From Ulva prolifera (Eukaryota > Chlorophyta > Ulvophyceae > Ulvales > Ulvaceae): DNA of 64,000 nucleotides. Shown one piece after another: positions 13,301-24,650 of the stretch. The notes below the pieces were generated by a model. The model was not told the origin of the DNA. It worked only from the letters and a program-made list of their open reading frames with translations, and searched no databases. Each line of letters opens with the position of its first letter. Positions within the stretch are counted from its first letter, which is position 1. A program made the position numbers and the translations under genes. The stretch covers positions 3,034,513 through 3,098,512 of the forward strand of contig CM041199.1 of the NCBI GenBank assembly GCA_023078555.1, given 5' to 3'.

Positions 13301-16300
13301 CTGATTCAGATTTTCCTGCTTGTAGCAACTCGGGTGTGCTGCAATCTACACAAGTTGTACCGTGTTACAAGGATGAATGCAGCAAGGCGGGTAGCATCAA
13401 GTTGCGCTGTGCTGCAGGTTGGCTCCGTCCAGGCCCCCCGCACACTGGAGGTCATCCGCAAAAACGGCTTCCCCGCAGACAAGCGCCTCGGCGCTGGCGT
13501 CATCGACGGACGTGGTGTATGGGCCGACAACGGCCGGGCAGCTGCTGTGCTCGGCGAGCTGAAGACCATTGTCAAGGGCTCCATGGCCGTGCAGGTCTGC
13601 GTCAGCCTCATGCATGATGCCTCTGATTTGTTCTGAACACTCTTCCGTCCACAATATCTGGACGTTGTCCCTTGTAGCTGCTGGCAAGTTTTGAATCTTC
13701 TGCCAGTGGCCGAATTTTGAAGATGAGCCTGAGGTGGAGCAGCGCTGTTTGCCAGAGAGCAGGTGGGCATGCGCATGCACGTATGGTACACACAATTTTA
13801 CAAGCCGCAGATCGGTGCAATGCAGCATGTCATGTCAGGCATGTACGTCACAAGCTGTTGCGGTGACATATTTATGGCAGAGGCGTTCTTAGGAATTGAA
13901 AGAAGCCATCTAAACTGTACATTGAATTCAACACATGAGCTGACAGTCAGTGCTGGTGCCATGCAGTCAAGCTGCACTCTCCAGCATGTACCGGTGGACC
14001 TTGAGCGCGAGACCAAGATGGACGCCGCCCTCAAGAAGCGCCTCGCGTTTGCCAAGCAGAAGCTCGTAGAGATCGTTGAGGTTGCCATGCAGCTCTCTGC
14101 GGGTAAGTGCCCCTCCGGACAGGCCCCCAAGGCCGTGGCTGGCACCGCCGCCGAGGAGCTGCAGAAGTATGACAAGAACATGACTGAACGGCCGCAGCCA
14201 TATGAGAAGCGGCGCCAGGCACAGTTCTCTGCCTTCCCCAAGGTCCGCACCTCGCCAGCAGGCACAGATGCAGCATCGTAGTGTATGGTATCAGGTAGGA
14301 ATTCGCAGCTTCTTGGCGGACTTGGGAAAACGCGTTCACTGCATGGTCCATAGAGCATCATTGAGCACGCGAGGTTCTGCCTGATGGGGCCAAACATACA
14401 CAGCAGGGGAGCAGTGCATGCTAGTGATTTCCATCTACTTTGCGTCTAAACTGTGTCACATCACTGGTGTAGATCCCTTCAAGCAGTACCCTGAATTGAG
14501 AACTAGTACTGCTCTCTAGCTGCGGGGTGACGCCCACCTGTCAGAGGCCCCAAATCAGAACCAACGGTCTGAAGATAACTTATCTGCCTTGAAGGCAGAC
14601 GGACTCCGGACAGAGATTTATGCTGTACATGGGTAACAATTGGAAGTGCATGCATGCTGTGTAGGCTCATGCGCAGTGTGTGATGTGCAGATTCCGGCAT
14701 TCCCAACATCCACAATCGGCAGCTTCCCGCAGACCGCCAACCTGCGCAAAGCCCGCGCCTCCTTCAAGGCCGGGCGCATCAGCGAGGTAGAGTACAAGCA
14801 GTACGTGGACGGCTACATCGCCCACTGCATCGGCCTTCAGGAGGGCCTCGGACTGGATGTCCTCGTGCACGGAGAGCCTGAGCGCACTGACATGTGTGCC
14901 CCAATTCACCCCAGACGGTGTACACCTAGAAAGAGATCTCTGTGTATGCATGATTTTGTGATGTTTCGTGGCAGTGTTGCACCCGCAAAGCCCTGGTAAT
15001 CGTTGAAATTGCTCCTGCACCACATCCCCAAGTGCAAACCCGCGAAACTGTAGGAGTTGGAAGAAGCTTTCCTTTCTAGCACCCCAGGCACAGCAGCGAG
15101 CCTCTCGCGAGGTTGATCGCATTCTCCCTGATAACCTTGTCTTGTGGCTTTCTTCTAGCCCCACTGGCATCTCGGAATGTGACCGGAGGCTCGTCTGTGT
15201 GAGGCCGTCGGCTGCATGCAACGCTGCTGCGCAGCCGCATGGGTGTCCTCCCATCATAGTTATCACGGGTCACCCGGGCGGGTCCGCCGACGGATTCAAT
15301 CATCACCTCGCACCCTGGCTTACAGGGTGGAGTTCTTCGGCATGTACATGGAGGGCTTCAAGTTCACACAGCACGGGTGGTGCCAGTCGTACGGCAGTCG
15401 CTACGTGCGCCCGCCCATCATCCACGACACCATCAAGCGCACCGCGCCGATGACCATCCGTGAGTTCGAAGTCGCGCAGGCCCTCACCGAGCGCCCTGTT
15501 AAGGGCATGCTGACGGGGCCCATCACAATCATGAACTGGTCCTTCGGCCGCTCCGACGTGCCCCGCGCGGTGTCCGTGCTCGAGATGGGCATTGCGCTGC
15601 GAGGCGAGGTGGCGGACCTTGAGGCCGCTGGCTGCCGGGCAATCCAGGTATGGCACCATCAAACACACAGCGTTGTATAACATGTTCTATTGTGCATGTG
15701 CTTTGTGACGCGTGAAGGGTCCATTCCATGCATCTCAGCATGATCCGGTTGCGGCATCCATGGGTAGCGTCTCCCTGTTGAGGCAATGTGCAGCGGCAAT
15801 GTGAAAAAGGCGTATGCCTGCACTGTGGCACTTGGGTATCAACGCAGGCATGGAGTGCAGGTGGATGACCCAGCGCTGCGCGAGGGCCTGCCCCTGAAGA
15901 AGGAGGCGTGGCAGCCGTACCTCGATACCGCCGTCGCCGCCTTCCGCATGACATGCGGTGTTGCGAAGCCCGAGACGCAGATGTGGACCCACTTCTGCTA
16001 CAGTGACTTTGAGGACATCATGGGCGCCATCGACGCCATGGACGGTGCGTACTCCATGGCAACTGCTGGGTACTACCTTAGTAAGCAGTCACTTGCTGTC
16101 CCGTCACAACAGGATGATGTGACTGTGCCGATGTTGTTTGGCAGCCCAGACGAGATGATGTAGCAGCAGGAGCTGAACATGCGAGATGCTATTGTCTCAC
16201 AGGCGAGATATACCATTTACATCACTTGCAGCTCTATTTGTGGCCAGGAGCTCGAGCGCCGTAACAACATCCTTGACCGCGCCTGAATCCTATTGGCGAC

Positions 16301-16851
16301 TGTGTCCAGCATTGTTCCACCGGTGGCAGATGTAGGATGCTCTTGCCACAGAGTTGACCAATGAACTCATTTGCACTACGGCAATTGTGGCAGAAGTAGG
16401 AGCCGATCTGATGTGCGGATGTTAGAGGGACACCCTGTGTGACCACTAACGGTGGAGCAGTCTGACCCTCAACTGGCGCAGAACTTTCTGTCAGAGTGTA
16501 CAATGTTTGTGTCAACATAGTAACGATGGAGTGGCGTGTGCAGCGGACGTGCTGACCATCGAGAACTCCCGCAGCGACAACGCGATGCTGCATGCCCTCG
16601 CGGGCTCCGGCTACAAGCGCGACGTCGGCGCCGGCGTCTACGACGTCCACTCACCCGTCGTCCCGCCCGCCTCGGAGCTGTCCACCCTGCTGCGGGGCTT
16701 CATGTCCACCAACATCCACAACAACGACCCCCGCCGCCTGTGGGTTGTGCCCGACTGCGGCCTCAAGACCCGCAACTGGCCGGAGGTCATCGGCGCGCTC
16801 CGCAACATGGTTACCGCCGCGGAGACCATGCGTGTGCAATGCGCCGCGTAA
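10361..16851 (+). CDS. METE: Cobalamin-independent methionine synthase, ten exons
   Basis: Transfers a methyl group from 5-methyltetrahydropteroyl-glutamate to homocysteine without vitamin B12, the last step of methionine synthesis. Exons: 10361-10482, 11808-12087, 12329-12556, 12854-13057, 13418-13594, 13967-14242, 14691-14893, 15326-15647, 15861-16044, 16544-16851. All phases close, giving about 767 residues, the usual family length. N-terminal hallmark [19 protein letters not shown] is in exon 1; [11 protein letters not shown] ends exon 7 and exon 8 carries [13 protein letters not shown]. The zinc ligands are all present: His and Cys in [10 protein letters not shown] (exon 9), Glu in TIENSRSD and Cys in VPDCGLKTR (exon 10). 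Exon 9 reads VDDPALREG where the family usually has VDEPALREG. Intron 4 has a GC donor. The start is uncertain: 10361 fits the family length, 10223 is also in frame, and an intron ending at TGTGCAG before GVTTCTIG is possible. Confidence 0.93.
11294..11425. repeat. Microsatellites in METE intron 1
   Basis: About five copies of GCACACT are followed by about eleven copies of CACGGGCT, with one variant unit. They lie within the 1325-base first intron of METE. Confidence 0.9.
13203..13238. repeat. Perfect 36-bp palindrome in METE intron 4
   Basis: The two 18-base halves (ATTGATATCTACACAAT inside each arm) are exact reverse complements with no spacer. AT-rich, in a GC-rich gene. Could extrude as a cruciform or fold as RNA. 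Confidence 0.9.
13364..13400 (-). mobile_element. Relic of retro-insert family 1 in METE intron 4
   Basis: The stretch starting GTTACAAGGA and continuing GCAGCAAGGCGGG matches the reverse complement of the family-1 3' end at roughly 30 of 36 positions. It ends about 17 bases before the acceptor of exon 5. No clear target-site duplication remains, so it is an older insertion. Confidence 0.55.
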
Positions 16852-17034
16852 GCCCCCCACCCACCGCCCGGACCCTCAGCTGCATGCCCTGCGCACGGCA
16901 CTGTGTGTGGAACCTCTCAACATGTGCGTGCGTTGAGTGTGCACGCCTGAAAACTGGCTGTGATAGGTCAGGCGTTGGTGCGCGGAATGCGTGTGCGGCC
17001 TGAAAGTCCGGGTCTGCGCATGCCCCCCCGACAC

Positions 17035-17039
17035 TGTAA
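17035..17039 (+). terminator. TGTAA polyadenylation signal of METE
   Basis: TGTAA, the green-algal polyadenylation signal, lies 184 bases after the METE stop codon in the context CACTGTAATAC. It is the first good match downstream. Confidence 0.5.
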
Positions 17040-17625
17040 TACTGAGACACGGTGCCAGGTATAGGTAGCAGTGCGGTGAGAGCCATGCGGCTGGCGTCAG
17101 ATCTGTGAGGGTGCTGCTGGATGTGGATGTGCTGTGGAGGAGTGCTGGTGCTGTCGCGGTGGCTGAGGTTTGCAGTGGCTACGGGTGGCAGAGTGATGGA
17201 GGATCGTGGCAAGGTGAGCGCTGACTGACCGTGGCCTCGTGTTCTGTACAGACCTCTCAAGATCCGGTTTTGGCGGCCGCGCCGAGTGTGCATTTGCTGT
17301 ACCCCGGATAGTGACAGCGAAAGTGAATCGTAAAAAACAAAGAAAATATACAGGAGACAAGACCTTTGTAAAGAAGATACATGATCGTAAAGTGTACATG
17401 GTGACACATAATTCTGTGTGTACATTCGAACTGTTAGCCCTTCAGTATACATTGCCACAACTGCTGCTGCGTCAGTATTAGCAGAGACTGGCCTGAAATA
17501 AAATTTCACTCAACTGTTGTGCCTGCATGCATGGTAGCTTGGCAACGAGGCTCATGGTTGTCGACGGGCAGCTGCGACTGTTCCCTCCAGTATGCATAAT
17601 TGTTCCTGTGAAATGTTTTTACATC

Positions 17626-17692
17626 ATTTCTACTATTCTATACTATATTATTTCTACTATACTACATTATTTCTACTATACTGTGAAACATC
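17626..17692. repeat. AT-rich tandem repeat
   Basis: Three imperfect copies of a roughly 20-base unit containing ATTTCTACTATACTA. Confidence 0.75.
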
Positions 17693-18522
17693 TGCTCCGT
17701 GCATTGTAGTACTGGCATACTATTCGCTCCAGTCTGAAAAGTCCATCTTCAGACTATACTCAAGGATGCATGGATGGTGAGTCTGCGTAATTGAGAGATG
17801 CTTCAACAGCTTGATCCAATGGTCTTGTCAACATCTCCCACACCATCGCGCTCAGCCACAACGCTGTTGCCCTCGCATACGCTGTACCATCGATATCCAT
17901 CATTGGCCATGGCAGTGTCACCACTGGCACATGAAGCTACCTCAGAAACACGTTGGCACATGGGTGTGATGATGTTGGATTGTCACTTACCTCACCAGTG
18001 GTGCCACATGTGGAGGGTAGCAACACTCTATAGCTACGTGCCAGCTACATGATGTATGCTCATACATAGGAAGCGCAGCCCCAACCATCACAGCTTCCCA
18101 TTGGCTGGGGTACACCACAACATCTCACACTTACAGCTGGGCATTCGGAACCTTTGCCCTTTCTAATTAGCTTGATGATGCGTATGCTACACAGCATGAA
18201 TCCTGAATGTCTAGAGTACATGACCACAGGCACATCGCGAAATACGGAGCCGCATGCAACTCTCCGTACCAACATAGTGCAGCTGCAAGTATTGATGGAG
18301 ATGCGGCTGAGATAATGTGCTTGTCCCGATGGCACAGCACACAGCATACTGGGCACCATGGCGTGGGTGGCAACAAAGCAAAACAGTGACGACATTCTGT
18401 AAGGCGGACAGTGCATGGCCAAGCCTTTACATGGGTGTGTGTGCCTCGCACGCCCGAGCGTGTGCATGACTGAAGCAAAGGACACGTAGCGGCTGGCCTC
18501 TAGATCTCCTGCGGGTTTGAAG

Positions 18523-18569
18523 CTGTGGCAATCCAGTGATATGGCTGCTATACCACTGGATTGCCACAG
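18523..18569. repeat. Inverted repeat, 16-bp perfect arms
   Basis: Arms CTGTGGCAATCCAGTG (18523-18538) and its exact reverse complement (18554-18569) are separated by 15 bases. It would form a strong stem-loop in DNA or RNA. Confidence 0.9.
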
Positions 18570-19162
18570 AAGCTATGGTCATTTTATATGACTCATATGG
18601 CATGTGGGCTCCAGTTTCGTCAAGACTACATGTTCTGCAGTAGCGGTGTTCCAAGCGTCGTATAGACTTCTACAGGAGCTGATCTCTGCAACTGCCATCA
18701 GTTCCGTGGGCTACAGAGCGTTGCAGCTTGTAGTAGAGCAGACTAATTATAAACGAGTGGCCCATCGGTTTGGGCAACTGCCACTGCGCGGAAACACCTG
18801 CACAGACTGTGGAACGACCGCGGCGATGGCCTGCATATCTCATTTCAAGGGCCCAAGCTTTGCAAGGAGAGCAGACTAAGCGCTTGTGAACGGTTGATTG
18901 CAGATACAAGTGTGCGCGCGTGAATGTTGCATAACCGGGTCGGTGCGGCTGGCACACAGATATGCAAACCACCGGCGACACTGTCGCGCAAGCATGATGT
19001 AGGAAGTCATAGAGTGCCATGTTGGAATGTACCTTTCACGGGTCAGGCTACTGTTACACTCAACAGCGCGATGCGTGCCCCAGAGGTCTGCTCCCAGAGA
19101 GTGGTCCCGTCAAACCCGGTTCTAGGCCATATATAGCACCATCCACCCCGACCATACAATGG

Positions 19163-21154
19163 TCACCTTTGATGCCCGGCGGGTGACCGCCGGCGCCCTA
19201 CAGCGTCGCCGCACCAATCTGTAATACTCAACAAAGCCTCTAAGGCAGTGGAGATGATGGAGCTCCCCCACCACATCCAGCTCAGCGCCTGTCCCATCGC
19301 GGTCTGGCCCCCGTGTCGAGTCTGGCTCACATGAACCTGCCGCAAGTGCAGCTGTGTCAGCAATATTTGGTATGGACGCCCATACCAGCTGTCGGGCGAC
19401 TCTAGTTCAAGAGCCTGCAAGTGGGGGAGGCCAGTACAAGCTCCTAGGAGCTGCGCCATCTGCTCTTTCGGGGCATGCATCACATATGGGGCAAACCCGC
19501 GGAACCCAAAGCCAATTGGCTTGCAAGATGAGTCAGATTTGTGAGGTTCGGTAAGCCGGACAAAAATTCGGGGATCTCATGCACCGTAGGCCTCGCAGTG
19601 TCCACCAACCACTCAAGATGCATTAGAGAGGTAAGGCAAGAGACGTTCTTAATCAAGTTCTCCAGCACACTGTGCGATAAGTTGACCACACCGGCTTGAA
19701 CGCGCAGGTCACGCAGGTGCCGCAAAGAAGACACAGCCGCAACTTGCTTAAAGCAGCGGCTGCAGGTGCCTGTCACCCCAAATGCAGTCCACATGCAGTG
19801 CACGGACGAGAGGTAACACCGGCGCAAAAGGCCAGGTAAGACTCGTCTGTGATTCCGGACCGAAGTCTCGCATATATGTCAACTGACAGCTCCAGCCTCA
19901 CCATCGCCTTGAGTAGGGCAGCAGCCATAATGTCATGACTTCCTCTTTCTACCGAGACCGGAACATGCAACGCGCGCAGGTGCGGCATGATCAGCCCAGC
20001 TTCCACCACTGTAGTTAATACGCCCCCCGGATCCTCCACCACGGTTCTATGGGCATCTACGGGGGCCGCAAGGAGCTCCAGGTGGCCGAGGTGCGACATC
20101 TGCGGCAGCACCGCAGCGAGGACGCCGCACGGCTCCGCTGCGACCCCAAGGTTGCTGCGAATTGGCACCCTCAGCCACAGATGCTGCAGTTGCGGCATGT
20201 TTGGCAGCTCTGCTAGCATGGCTGCTGCGTATGTCAAGGTGACACTGACATCATCCTCGTTGCTGCCTGGGAGAAAATTAAGATGCATGGAGGAAAGGCG
20301 TGGCAGCACGAGCCGTGCACGGCGTCCGCTGCCATCGGTGGTAGCGCCCAATGAAAGCGCTTCAGTTGGCTTAGCTGCGTCAGGCCACAAAGCATGGCCG
20401 GAGCATGCCCGACCAGGGCATCACATTCAAAGAGGTGAAGGTTGAGATCAACCAGCTGAGGCAGAGTCTGGAGGCTCGTGGTCCAGGCCATGCATGCGGC
20501 TTCAGAGGGGCAGCCGGTGTCGGGTCGCCCCCACTTCCGTGCATTCCTGACCAAAAACACCCCCATGGTAAGGGCGGTCAACTCGTTCATTGCGCCAACA
20601 GCAGGCGCCAACGTGTGGAACACGCGGGACTCAGCCTGTGTGAGGCTGAGGGTGTCCCAGAGGTTGAGGGAGCGCAGGGCGGTGCAGCGCCGGAGCGCCG
20701 GCGTGAGCGCGTGCAGTACCGGCGCCGTGAAGCGGTTGCAGCTGAAATCAAGGCTCCGTAACTGCCGCAGCGTCGGCATCACTGCAGCAAGCGCGGAGGC
20801 GGCCGGCCGCCGTAGTCCGATGTTGTGGAGGTTGAGAGAAGTGAGGTACGGCAGCCCCCGGAGCATGCGGATGCACCGACCGCTATTCACGGGGAGCTTG
20901 CTGCATGCGAGCAAGAGCTCTCCCTCGAGGGCCTGAAGCGTGCGTAGGGTTCCGGCGGCTACAAGCGCGGCTCGAAGTTGTGAGGTGGGCAGGAGGGGGA
21001 GGTTGAGGGTTGTGTGGGCATTAATGGGGGGGCAGTGGGCGCGGAGGGCGAGGGAGTGCCGGGAAAGTGGGAAGATGTTAAGGCAGTGTGGGAGGGAGAT
21101 GGCCACAAGAATCTCGAGCTGCAGGTACCGGTGCTCCGGCAGGTCCGCCACGTC
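19163..21154 (-). pseudogene. Leucine-rich-repeat (ribonuclease-inhibitor type) gene, decayed
   Basis: Paralogue of the intact LRR gene at 31546-33474. It begins in the same phase after a TGCAG acceptor (DVADLPEHRYLQLEI aligns with AVAAVPENVQLAIL). Repeats such as LTSLNLHNIGLRRPAASAL and LRSLNLWDTLSLTQAES follow. Against the intact copy the reading frame changes about three times, near 20300-20360, 19810 and 19490, with no plausible intron at those places, so a full-length product is unlikely. The C-terminal part (LPHLQALELESPDSW, LRQVHVSQ) is still recognisable. LRR proteins of this type bind partner proteins; the partner is unknown. I cannot exclude unrecognised short introns. Confidence 0.6.
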
Positions 21155-21687
21155 CTGCACACACAGAAAATACCTAAGGTCCTTCTGTTGCCCCACCAAG
21201 CGTCTGGCTACATGCTGCCAGTGAAAGCGGATGCGTGGAAGCATGTTGGGGTGATCATGATCTGAGGCAGATGTGCTGGGCAGTCTGAGGATCTATTGGA
21301 CCAAGAAGAGAAAGCGTGCAAGATGACCAAAGGTACTCACACACAAGTGCGCGTTTGGATGTTTGCTGCTGTGGATAAAAATGCCGACCTTAAGCAACGA
21401 GGTACCGGTAGTGTGGCCGCCTTCGTACGTGACATATGGACCGGTCAAGCCACAGTTGCATGTACAAGTGCACAATACCACCGGTATCTCTGGCGAGAAA
21501 ACATAAGCAGCGGTCGCACCTGCCACGTGGCGGCGTCGTTGCATGGGGGGTCCAGTAGCATCTGCCTGGAGATGGTGCGGGCGCATGAGGCCCTGGTGGT
21601 CTCGTCGATCAGAACATCGGCAACCTGCGGATCAGGGCATCGGTGAGAGCGTTGACTTTATTCGAAATTCTCAACATGCCGGCACGG

Positions 21688-22356
21688 TCAACATATGCAC
21701 ACATGGGCAGTGCTGTCTAGCAGCTGCTCTCCCCCCCTCCCGCGAAGCACATGCATGCACCAGCAGGCAGCGGCCGAAGCATGGTGGGGCCGCACAGTGA
21801 TCAATCCGATGAGGTCTTGGACATTCAATCGCAAGCTGCCACGCGGATTGCCCGACTTTTCAGCTGCGCCAGCTGCGCTATAGCTACACTGCTCATCTGC
21901 CGCTTGTACGTTGCATTCTGCGTCGTCGTCAGGGGGATCGGGTCTGCTGTCACTGCCACTCTCGGCAGTGTTGCCCTGAATGCTGCAGAGCCACAGCTGC
22001 AGATCTGACGGAGTGATTGGCACTTCAGCCTCTAGAGGCTGCAGATCTGCTGCATCCCCAGTGCTGTCTGCAAGGTCGTGGAGGAGCTCACTTCGGCTCA
22101 CAGCGTCGGGAGGCACTGCCACAAGCTTAATACAGGAGTGTGGCGCATGGAAGGAGATCGATCCCTGGTGCAGGTGAAGCCACGTTGCAGCATCGGCATC
22201 CGGTGACCCACGACGAACCATCATGCAGACACCACGCAGCCTGCATGCATGGAATTGCAGTTCATGTCGAATGGACTCGCGAACATCATTACAGAAGCCT
22301 TGTTGCTTGCAGCGTGGGCACGCTTGGCAACACATGAGGCAACTTGCCACTCTCAT
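21688..22356 (-). CDS. Hypothetical 222-residue protein with BTB/Skp1-like stretch
   Basis: Open frame of 222 residues with balanced composition. The N-terminal part is Cys-rich (CLMCCQACPRCKQQGFC). A central segment, ISFHAPHSCIKLVAVP followed by SRSELLHDLADS and VPITPSDLQLWL, resembles the pattern of BTB/POZ or Skp1-like folds, in which such domains mediate dimerisation or ubiquitin-ligase assembly. An acidic stretch follows. It lies on the same strand about 530 bases upstream of the LRR pseudogene, so it may be the first exon of a BTB-LRR gene. The family assignment is inference from pattern only. Confidence 0.35.
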   Translation of the reverse strand: MRVASCLMCCQACPRCKQQGFCNDVRESIRHELQFHACRLRGVCMMVRRGSPDADAATWLHLHQGSISFHAPHSCIKLVAVPPDAVSRSELLHDLADSTGDAADLQPLEAEVPITPSDLQLWLCSIQGNTAESGSDSRPDPPDDDAECNVQAADEQCSYSAAGAAEKSGNPRGSLRLNVQDLIGLITVRPHHASAAACWCMHVLRGRGGEQLLDSTAHVCIC

Positions 22357-23633
22357 GATCAGGATCGTCCGCTGGCCCGGGGAGATTCTCGAGCACCAAT
22401 ATGTTCAAAGACTACTTTCGTATATGCTTTCTGTTTTCGGGCGCTCTGCTATTGCGCGAACTGCTTTCGAACACAGTCATTTGCAATTGGAGCGCCTCGC
22501 TGCTCCGCGGAAGACTGAATGTGCCAGCGATTGACGGTAGGAGAGGGACGCATGCAGAGGAAACCAACGTGTGGCAAAGAAGAGTGCACTGGCGTTGATG
22601 GACAGCGCACGAGACTGCACAGCGAGCCTCTTCGAAGCCCGGTGTATCTGCAGCTGATGTCGGGGCGGTCCAAACTGCGAGCGGGTCACACTGACAGTCC
22701 CCAAAGCGTGTATGTACATAATCTACGGTGGCAGTGATGCATTTAACGGCGTCAGGCCTGTGTATCCAATTGGTTGCGTTCCGAGCGGATAGGTAGATAG
22801 TGTTTCACAGTTTGGAATGATCGACAGCGCTCAATCTGTGATGGCGCAGCTCAGAAGGTGCGAACGGTATTGGCCAGCAATGGCCGAGAGCTGAGTGCAG
22901 CAGCTGCTGCGGTGGTGGGATCATGCCAAATGCGCGCTCTACATGTACCACCATCCATGTGCCTCACTAGCGCGGTTTTAAACGACCGTGGAGGTTATCT
23001 GTACACGGAAACATTGTGGAGTCGACGGGCACCTCCTCCGAAGCCAACCGAAAGCTGGTGCACCTGGCACGAGGTTGTACGTATCTCAGATATACGCCAT
23101 CGAGAGCCGTGCAGCATGGCAGTGGCCACGCGATGGCCGCAGCATTGGTGCAAATTCCCCCTCCCCCGGCATAAGGCCTTTCACCCAGATTGCAGTAATC
23201 ATCACGTGCTCCCCTCGACATCCACAGTGGATCCCAGAAACTGTCCAATAGGATACGGCTCAGTAAATTCAGATTTACTTTACTTTACTGTTGACCCTGT
23301 GGACGCCTAAGCTTGAACCGCTCCTCCACCAGAGCCACCTCAATTGCCTCCTGCCCATGCTCTCCTCATGGCACCTCATGATCATGGAGCAACACAGAAT
23401 CCGCACGACCCCACCCACAGGCCTGTTCGCAGATGACGGCACCCAGCACACCATGTACACAGCAGCCTCCCACTGGCAGCATGCATGCGCACACAAGACC
23501 ACACAGGATTGCTGGGTGTGTTCTTGACCTGCTTGCTGCTTTCGCGGTGCTGCCTTGATAGCAGGATAAATCTGAACCTGCGTGAACGCCTTGGCAAGGA
23601 CCTCACCGCCATCAAGCCACAGCTCAGCTCCAG

Positions 23634-23651
23634 CCCCCCCCCCCCCCCCCC
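23634..23651. repeat. Poly-C tract, 18 bases
   Basis: Uninterrupted run of 18 C between two family-1 remnants. Confidence 0.9.
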
Positions 23652-23760
23652 GCTTCCTACAAGTGACACAAGCCAACAGCGCTGCGGCTACGGCATGCGC
23701 TTGGCCCACGCTCTGAGCCACCTTCAAACGAGGCCTCGGCATATTGAACACCCGCGGTGC

Positions 23761-23874
23761 CACTACAGCTACCCGTTGCGTGCGTGGGTGTCTGGCTGTG
23801 CGCTCGGTCTGCTTGCTTCTTTCGCGGTGCTGCCCGCCTTGCCACCTTTATCCTTGTAACACTGCAGCTGCCCG
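23761..23874 (+). mobile_element. Short retro-insert, family 1, copy f
   Basis: Body 23776-23859 (84 bp) is a 5'-truncated copy that ends TTTATCCTTGTAA. Flanking duplications CACTACAGCTACCCG and CACTGCAGCTGCCCG differ at two positions, so the copy is older than a, c, d or h. With copy e it forms a subtype whose 3' end reads CTTGCCACCTTTATCCTT. Confidence 0.7.
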
Positions 23875-24540
23875 CCAGACACATCTGTGAGCGCGCTGTT
23901 GAATGGGCGCACCCCCTCAGCAGTCAACGAGGTGCAGCCGCCGTGGAGGTGTGTGCCCTGCCGTCGGCTCCCCAGCGGCACCGTCGTGATGACCAAGCAA
24001 CCCAGAAACGCTGCAGCTGCAGCATAATCGCCGCAGTTGAAGCTTGAGGTCTCAGACCCTGCACGCGGCTTGCAAGAGGACAGCAGGGGCCGTGTAGAAA
24101 AGGGAAGCCCGGCCGCTACATGGGGGAACGGGCGCTACCGCTACCGCCACCAAAGGCGTGGCGGCTGAGGCGGTGGCCATGGCTACAGGCGATCGCCAGG
24201 GTGCTATTGAGGGAACTGAGTAGCCGCGGGCAGAGGAGGAGATGCGCCTGCAGCCCAGAGCCTGGTCACTGAGTGGTCAGGTGCGGGTTGTCGGTCAGCT
24301 GCGGGTTGTCGGTCAGCGCGATATCACCGAGCGCGGTGACGCTGCGCGATATGTTGATGGCCAGGATGTGTCGGGGAGCAACTACGCCCCATGGCGACGC
24401 GCAGATCAGTTCAGCGACCAGCCCACAGTCTCGGTTGCAAGGGCCGGCACCGCCATCGTCGCGAAAAGGCAGGAGGGCTTCCCTGACCTGCACTGGCAGC
24501 CTTGCGTACAACAACGCACCGATGGCTTGCACCGCCCCTC

Positions 24541-24650
24541 GCCGCGGCGGTGTGACTCAGCCACCCCTCGCCGGGACGGTGTGACTCAGCCACCCCCCGC
24601 CGGGACGGTGTGACTCAGCCACCCCTCACCAGGACGGTGTGACTCAGCCA
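24541..24650. repeat. Minisatellite, 29-bp unit x about 4
   Basis: Tandem units built on GGGACGGTGTGACTCAGCCA with one or two substitutions between copies. Just upstream (24280-24320) an 18-base unit GTGCGGGTTGTCGGTCAG is duplicated. Confidence 0.85.

Larger units (their letters stand above)
17060..19150. other. No recognised gene
   Basis: About 2.1 kb between METE and the LRR pseudogene. Frames are short. The 232-residue minus frame at 16811-17509 overlaps the METE last exon on the opposite strand and resembles nothing known. It contains an AT-rich tandem repeat and a perfect inverted repeat, listed separately. Confidence 0.5.

Noticed and set aside
16811-17509. 232-residue minus frame antisense to the METE 3' end
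   Set aside because: Overlaps the conserved METE last exon on the other strand and has no recognisable motif.
22967-23310. Further family A relic
   Set aside because: Only VDPRN and a few spaced residues match; the level of similarity could be chance.
24541-24650. CRISPR-like array
   Set aside because: Units are directly contiguous with no unique spacers, and the window is eukaryotic; it is a minisatellite.
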